DNA from: Laburnicola sp. R22_1
Taxonomy: Eukaryota; Ascomycota; Dothideomycetes; Pleosporales; Didymosphaeriaceae
Direction: 5' to 3'
DNA length: 64,000 nt
NCBI GenBank assembly: GCA_014281115.1
Contig: JACONQ010000001.1
Location: forward strand, 4,774,001-4,838,000
Positions 59,414 to 64,000 of this stretch are shown here, piece by piece. The notes below the pieces were generated by a model. That model was not told the DNA's origin and did not search any database. It saw only the letters and a list, made by a program, of their open reading frames with translations. The translations under genes were made by a program, and so were the position numbers. Every line of letters starts with the position of its first letter. Positions within the stretch are counted from its first letter, which is position 1.

Positions 59414-61138
59414 CTACCCATTGAAAGGAAACTTCAGCCTCAACGGCTCCCCGAATCTGATCACCAGCCAGGGGAGCGGACACAAGACCAAGCTGATGAA
59501 GCCTAAAAGGCTTGTACCCCACCCAATGCCCAGCGCATTGTACATTGGGCGGCCAGCAAGGGGGAGAAAAGCGCCCAGCAGACATCGTAAAATTGTAGAA
59601 GCTGCAATCGCCGAGGCGGCGTATGTTGTGAAGGCGTCGATAAGGTAAGTTTGTAATGTCATCTGTGGAGAAAGAGGGTTGACTATTAGCATAGGGCTTT
59701 GGCAGCCACTTTGACACACGATATAAATACTTACCATGATCAAAATCAGCCCCGCACCTACGAGCACTGTTCCCAAAATCGGTAGTATAAAGTGCAGCTT
59801 GTACTCCGCTGTCCAAGCGTAGAGGAACAGGCCCACTGGGGTGAGAAAAATAGACCAGGCCATGAGCGGAAGCCGGTACTCAGGCTTGCGCACACCGTTT
59901 GCGGCGACCGTCTTGCGGTTCGCGATTCTGTCGTTGAGCCATGCATTCGTCAGCACCCCGATGGTGAAGCCGACTCCGAGACCGAGGTACGAAAGTCCAA
60001 CATCCCCGGTCGAGAGGTGGTACTGCTGCTCAAAGACGGTGGTGAAGGTGGTCACGAGGATGAACTGATAGGAGACAGTGAGCGGCATTAAGGACAGACC
60101 AGGGGGGAAAAGACTTACGAAGTAGCCATATGCGACGGCGAGGATTGTAGAGAGTATGGTTACTATCGGGTTGAATATGAGCATCTTTACTGGCCGTTGT
60201 AGAGAGTAAAGCAGCAGAGCTTGGGAAGAAAGCCTTGTGTTTTCAACGCAGTGGTAGCTTGAATTGTCGCGGCATTCTCGAAGATGTTTTGCCCTTCTTC
60301 TGAGAAGAGTGGCCCTGTGAGTCTCGCTCAGGAATGGAAAGCATAGTAATGTCGCAACTGCGGACTAATTGGCGACCCGGAGGGGCGCCCGTAACGTTAG
60401 TAAAATTTAAGGTGTGGGAGGAGAGAGGGGCACCTGCCAGAATTGCAGTGACGAAGAAAGTCCACCGCCAGTTCAGCCCTTGGGTGATATAACCACCAGC
60501 TACGGGGCCAATGGCAGGTCCCAAAAGAGGAGCCATGAAATAGACACTGATAGCCAACCCGCGTCTCTCAGGTCTTACGAGATCAGTTATTGTGCCGCCA
60601 CCAAGGGCCAAAGGAGCAGCCCCGGCAACGCCAGAGAGAAACCGGATGTAGATCAGTGAGTCGATATCTGTCGATACAGCACACAAGAAAGTGAAGAAAA
60701 GAAAGCCCACGTTCGATATATGATAGATAATAACTCTACCGTACAACTCAGAAAGAGGTGCAAAGAGGCTACAAAAGTCTTTAGCGTTTTCCACAGAACT
60801 ACATCACGTCACTTACATGGTCCCAACAGCATATCCAAGAACGAATATGGATACAACAAAAGATTCTCGTAATTCGCTCGAGCTGTGGAATTCTTCCATC
60901 AGACTCGGCACTCCAGGCGCGCACATGGACGACGCTATCGAGCTGGCTATTCTTAGAAAAGGTCTCTCCTATTGGAGCCCGACGCGACTTACGCAATGAA
61001 AGTCAACCAGCTTACCAGAGCTATGTTGATACATTTCTTCCATAAAGGCCAGTTGATTGGCTTGAACTTTTCACCATAGTTGTCCCAGTTAACTTCGAAT
61101 TGGGGCTCAGGCTCATGGAATTTGCTAGAGTTGACCAT
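59414..61138 (-). CDS. DHA1-type MFS drug/metabolite exporter, six exons
   Basis: Exons 61138-60993, 60942-60817, 60768-60434, 60357-60119, 60064-59735 and 59662-59414. All five introns are GT-AG (about 48-76 bp), and the total of 1425 nt gives 474 residues, normal for this 12-helix family. The start at MVNSSKFHEPEP is followed by the family's NWPLWKKCINIALVSWLTF entry to helix 1, then SMCAPGVPSLMEEF. Motif A is in FAPLSELYGRVIIYH, then ALGGGTITDLVRPERRG, and the antiporter motif C is GPAIGPVAGG. The family (FLR1/benomyl-type) exports toxic or secreted small molecules by proton antiport at the plasma membrane. Beside UstYa-2 it could export the peptide product or give self-protection. The gene is intact, with no RIP damage although AT-rich repeats lie 500 bp upstream. 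Confidence 0.9.
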
Positions 61139-61536
61139 TGTGGAAATCCGCTTTCTCCTCTGTAGACACCATTTGAGTATATTACGCACGTTAACGAAGG
61201 TGGTAGATAACAATGCCGAGAGGGTCCAACGTGATAGTCTAGGGCGCAGTCATGCTGGTATAAAGGGTGGGAAAGTACTCCGGCAACGGGCAAATTACTA
61301 AGAATGCATCCGTAGTGCACTCCACAGTCCACACTCTCCCTAATTAGTTCTGAATTTGCGCCGACGTTCCTGGGATCACTCCATCGTCCAACATAAAGGA
61401 GCCCTAGAACGATAAAGCCGAATGTAAACCCGATGTTACTAAGACTATTGAATTGTTAAATATAATGCAGTATAAGAACATTGAAACCAGATATAGGGCC
61501 AATGTTTCCAAGTCTTTGCAGCCTCAAGTGGATTCG
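61139..61536 (-). promoter_or_regulatory. upstream region of the MFS gene, with a possible coding relic
   Basis: A TATA-like CTTTATACC lies on the minus strand near 61258-61266, about 120 bases before the ATG. Further up, at about 61340-61435 (minus), a hydrophobic readable stretch (GFTFGFIVLGLLYVGRWSDP) looks like a membrane-protein remnant, but I cannot connect it to a gene. Confidence 0.35.
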
Positions 61537-61630
61537 TACTCGGCCCTCGCGGCTAATACTTAGTTTTTCTTTGTAAAAGGGTAGCACAGCCTTTTTTGGA
61601 GAACACTTGGAGACCGCAAGGGACCAAGTA
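61537..61630. repeat. palindromic TACTCGGC element, copy D
   Basis: 94 bp. Left end TACTCGGCCCTCGCGGCTAA, core ACTTAGTTTTTCTTTG, right end GACCGCAAGGGACCAAGTA. It lies about 400 bases upstream of the MFS start and directly beside the next AT-rich patch. Confidence 0.7.
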
Positions 61631-61639
61631 CTATAAATT

Positions 61640-63140
61640 AGATTAGGCCAATAACCTCTTATATAACAGCGTGTTAAGTTCTACTATAATAACTATATAG
61701 TTAAGTTCTTTAATATATATCTATTAAGTACTTTAATAAGTTTTATATAGTGTATAGTTTAAAGTATTTTTTTATAAATAAAGTTATATTCTATAACTAT
61801 ACTATGTGACGTTAATTAAATCTACCTATGGGTAGGACGACAAAGGCTTTTATCTTAAATAACATAACAAAAAAGCAGAGCCCCCTACTTAGATAACTAT
61901 ACTATAAGAAAAGAAAATCTAGCTATAACCTTTTTCTATATACCTACTCTTAGCAAAAAAATCTTAAATATATATAATTAAATTAATAACGCACTCTAGT
62001 TTAAAGTTAATAATTATATTAATTATTTACTAAGCAGGGGGCACTGCTTTATTTATTATATTATTTGAGATGAAAGCCTTTGTCGTGCGACTCCTAGGTA
62101 GTTAATTTAACGCCACATATATTAATTATTTAGGTTTCTACTTTAACTTCTTAAAGTTCTAGATTTACTTATTTTTCTACTATTTATTAATTTAGTTACC
62201 CTTTTTACGCTATTTTTAATTAGTAAGTAGGGGGCTCTACTTTTTTTACTCTATTATTTAAGACAAAAGCCTTTATTATTCTACTTCTAAGTAGTTAATT
62301 AACAATACATATAATATTATACACGCTCTTTTTAATTACTACGCTCTTTTTACGCTCTTTTTAATTACTAAGTAGGGGGCTCTGCTTTTTTTATTATGTT
62401 ATTTAAGATGAAAGCCTTTGTCGTTCTACCCCTAGGTAGATTAATTAACGCCACACCTAATATTATATAGGTATTATAATATAATAAAAAAATATAGTAA
62501 TTAAATATAGTAAGGCTACTTAAAAACTAAATAAGTAAAGATAGTTTATACTCTTAGCTAGAAGAGTAAAATTAAAGTATAAATATAAAATAATCTTAAA
62601 TAGAATCTCTATATAATAAAGATTTTTAATAATATACTTAAGCACTAGATACTTTTTATATTAAAGATCTTCGTCGTATAAAGATTCTAACTAAGGTCGA
62701 GATACTTTTTATATATTAACTATAATATCTTAAGTAAAATAGAGAGCTATTTATTACCTATAGTAATTTTATAGTTACTATTTTTAATAGACTATTTTTA
62801 ATAGACTATTTTTACTAGCCTTTAGAATTCTATTATTAAATAGTAACTTAAAAATTACTATTTTATAGTTTACTATTATATAATTAGTTCTTTATAAGTA
62901 TTATATTATACTGTAGCTTTTTACTATAGGTAATTTTAAATATATCTCTTTTTATATACTTTAGCTATTAAACTTTATTTATATTTACTATTACGTTTTA
63001 TAATTTATAAAAGATTAAATTAACTATAAATAAATAAAACTTAATAAGTAAAACTATATATAGCGTTAAATTAAGTATCTAGAAATAGAATAACAAAGGC
63101 TTTTGTTTTAAATAATATAATAAATAAAATAGACTCTTGT
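61640..63140. repeat. second AT-rich patch, rich in 105-bp element copies
   Basis: RIP-degraded DNA without genes. It contains five copies of the 105-bp element (61804-61895 and 63061-63136 reversed; 62022-62118, 62206-62310 and 62352-62455 forward). It also holds a fragment of the 34390/54670 repeat at about 62455-62580 and Copia LTR scraps at about 62590-62710. Confidence 0.75.
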
Positions 63141-63754
63141 AATACATGTTACCTAGTTTTTAATGCGTGTTATGTAGTCACCGCGTACCTAGGTAGGTAC
63201 GGATCGACGATGAAACGCTACATGGCCCTGGTTCTCAGCGCACAGATAGCTGGCATACCCGACCACAAGCTTAAAGCGTTGAGCCTCATTTTAAGCCATC
63301 GTGGAACGTCAGAGGCGGTGGGAGGACCTAGTTTGCGACTCACTGGGCCACTGGTTCAGTGTGCTTGAACAGTTTTACATGCGCAGCAAAATGCGCACCA
63401 AAATGCGCACCGTGCGTGCTTAAAGCGGAGTTTCGCATGCGCAGCAAATGCGCAGCGTGCGTGCTTGAAGCGGAGTTTCGCATGCGCAGCAAAATGCGCA
63501 GCGTGCAAAGTTCAGGCATCACGGAGATCCGAACTTCGACGGAAGCGAGGAGGAAAAATTAAGGGAAACTCATGTACCTTGGCCATCAGGCTGCCACTGG
63601 TCACGATCCTGGGGCGGAGAATAACACCGTGCCTAGAGTAAGTCTATCGGTCTGCAGAAAGATAAAAGCCTAAGGTTACTCTCATGCCTTCGGTCATGTG
63701 CATTTGATATTGGTATTAGCAATCACGTTAATAACTCAGTCCTTCAGTTCCAGC
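63141..63754. other. GC-balanced stretch right of the AT-rich patch
   Basis: No gene I can support. It holds a minisatellite (63378-63510); otherwise nothing recognised. Confidence 0.4.
63378..63510. repeat. GC-rich minisatellite, about three units
   Basis: Units start CATGCGCAGCAAAATGCGCA (63378, 63436, 63481) and carry GTGCGTGCTTGAAGCGGAGT. The period is 45 bp, the first unit being 13 bp longer because ATGCGCACCAAA is doubled. Short open frames across it are repeat artefacts. Confidence 0.8.
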
Positions 63755-64000
63755 ATGAGCGGCGACTGGAGTGCCTGCTGGGGGGTGTCCCAACAAAAAC
63801 CGGAGGATGAAGTAGATGACGACTACGGCTCTGGACATCTATTCTTCGAGGACGATGACTTCAATCATGTCTCCCGCTGGCGGGCTCCATCAGTATGCTG
63901 GCCCCATCACATTGCTTTTCAACCAATCCCCTTGGCAAATCATTGGCTTACTAGTGGCCGTAGGTCTATTGGGCCCTTTTACCACTGGCTCTTACATCGT
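63755..64000 (+). CDS. possible 5' end of an unrecognised gene, runs off the right edge
   Basis: From the ATG at 63755 an open frame of 82 codons reaches the window end (MSGDWSACWGVSQQKPEDEV, then an acidic stretch). A second frame from the ATG at 63867 (MSPAGGLHQYAGPITLLF) also stays open to the end and encodes a hydrophobic segment (IIGLLVAVGLLGPFTTG) that looks like a membrane helix. Only one can be the main product, or the two are exons or frames of one gene with an intron. Family unknown. Confidence 0.3.
   Translation, partial: MSGDWSACWGVSQQKPEDEVDDDYGSGHLFFEDDDFNHVSRWRAPSVCWPHHIAFQPIPLANHWLTSGRRSIGPFYHWLLHR

Noticed and set aside
59259..59816. 185-codon minus frame overlapping the MFS 3' part
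   Set aside because: It overlaps exons 5 and 6 in another frame and crosses a clear intron; no domain.
60799..61332. Separate small minus-strand proteins near the MFS start
   Set aside because: They read through introns or in the wrong frame; the spliced model joins the region into one 474-residue transporter.
63359..63562. Short frames on both strands across the GC-rich minisatellite
   Set aside because: They follow the 45-bp repeat period and have no start context or domain; repeat artefacts.

Overview
The window reads as nuclear DNA of a filamentous ascomycete, most likely a Dothideomycete of the Pleosporales type. This rests on short GT-AG introns of about 45-85 bp, and on blocks of ordinary gene-bearing DNA set against very AT-rich repeat islands. 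In the islands transposon reading frames are full of TAG/TAA in place of Gln/Trp codons and D-to-N changes, the footprint of repeat-induced point mutation (RIP). The species cannot be named from the sequence.

Left block (1-5520): the 5' part of an unrecognised gene on the minus strand, an intact six-exon SMC2 gene (condensin ATPase, minus), and a gene start that is cut off at the first AT-rich patch (5521-6120). A hAT transposon (6452-9509, 8-bp target duplication) follows, next to a relic of a DUF3533/SNG1-like membrane protein (9518-9951).

Putative RiPP locus, left half (10316-12468): a secreted precursor with 26 tandem 7- or 9-residue units ending in KR or (D/E)AR (minus), and, divergent from it, a single-pass membrane protein with the layout of UstYa/DUF3328-type peptide cyclases (plus).

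AT-rich transposon island (about 12880-57620): nested, RIP-degraded elements that can be put in order from target duplications and rejoined reading frames. A minus-strand Gypsy (14170-29327) carries a second Gypsy (21863-28967) in its internal minisatellite. A Copia relic (31140 to about 48566) carries a pogo-like element (32113-34225), a chromodomain Gypsy (36808-46080, itself carrying a pogo-like element at 36866-39079 in its left LTR), and a 1.15-kb short element (46751-47900). The rest is inverted copies of unclassified repeats and small MITE-like elements.

Putative RiPP locus, right half (57630-61630): a second UstYa-like protein (plus) and an intact six-exon DHA1-type MFS transporter (minus). 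A short palindromic element with TACTCGGC...GCCGAGTA ends lies beside the precursor/UstYa-1 promoter, upstream of UstYa-2 and upstream of the transporter. The simplest reading is one dikaritin-like RiPP cluster (precursor, two UstYa-like proteins, exporter) split by about 45 kb of transposon DNA. The product and the functional link are inferences. A second AT-rich patch (61640-63140), a GC-balanced stretch with a minisatellite, and a possible gene start running off the end complete the window.
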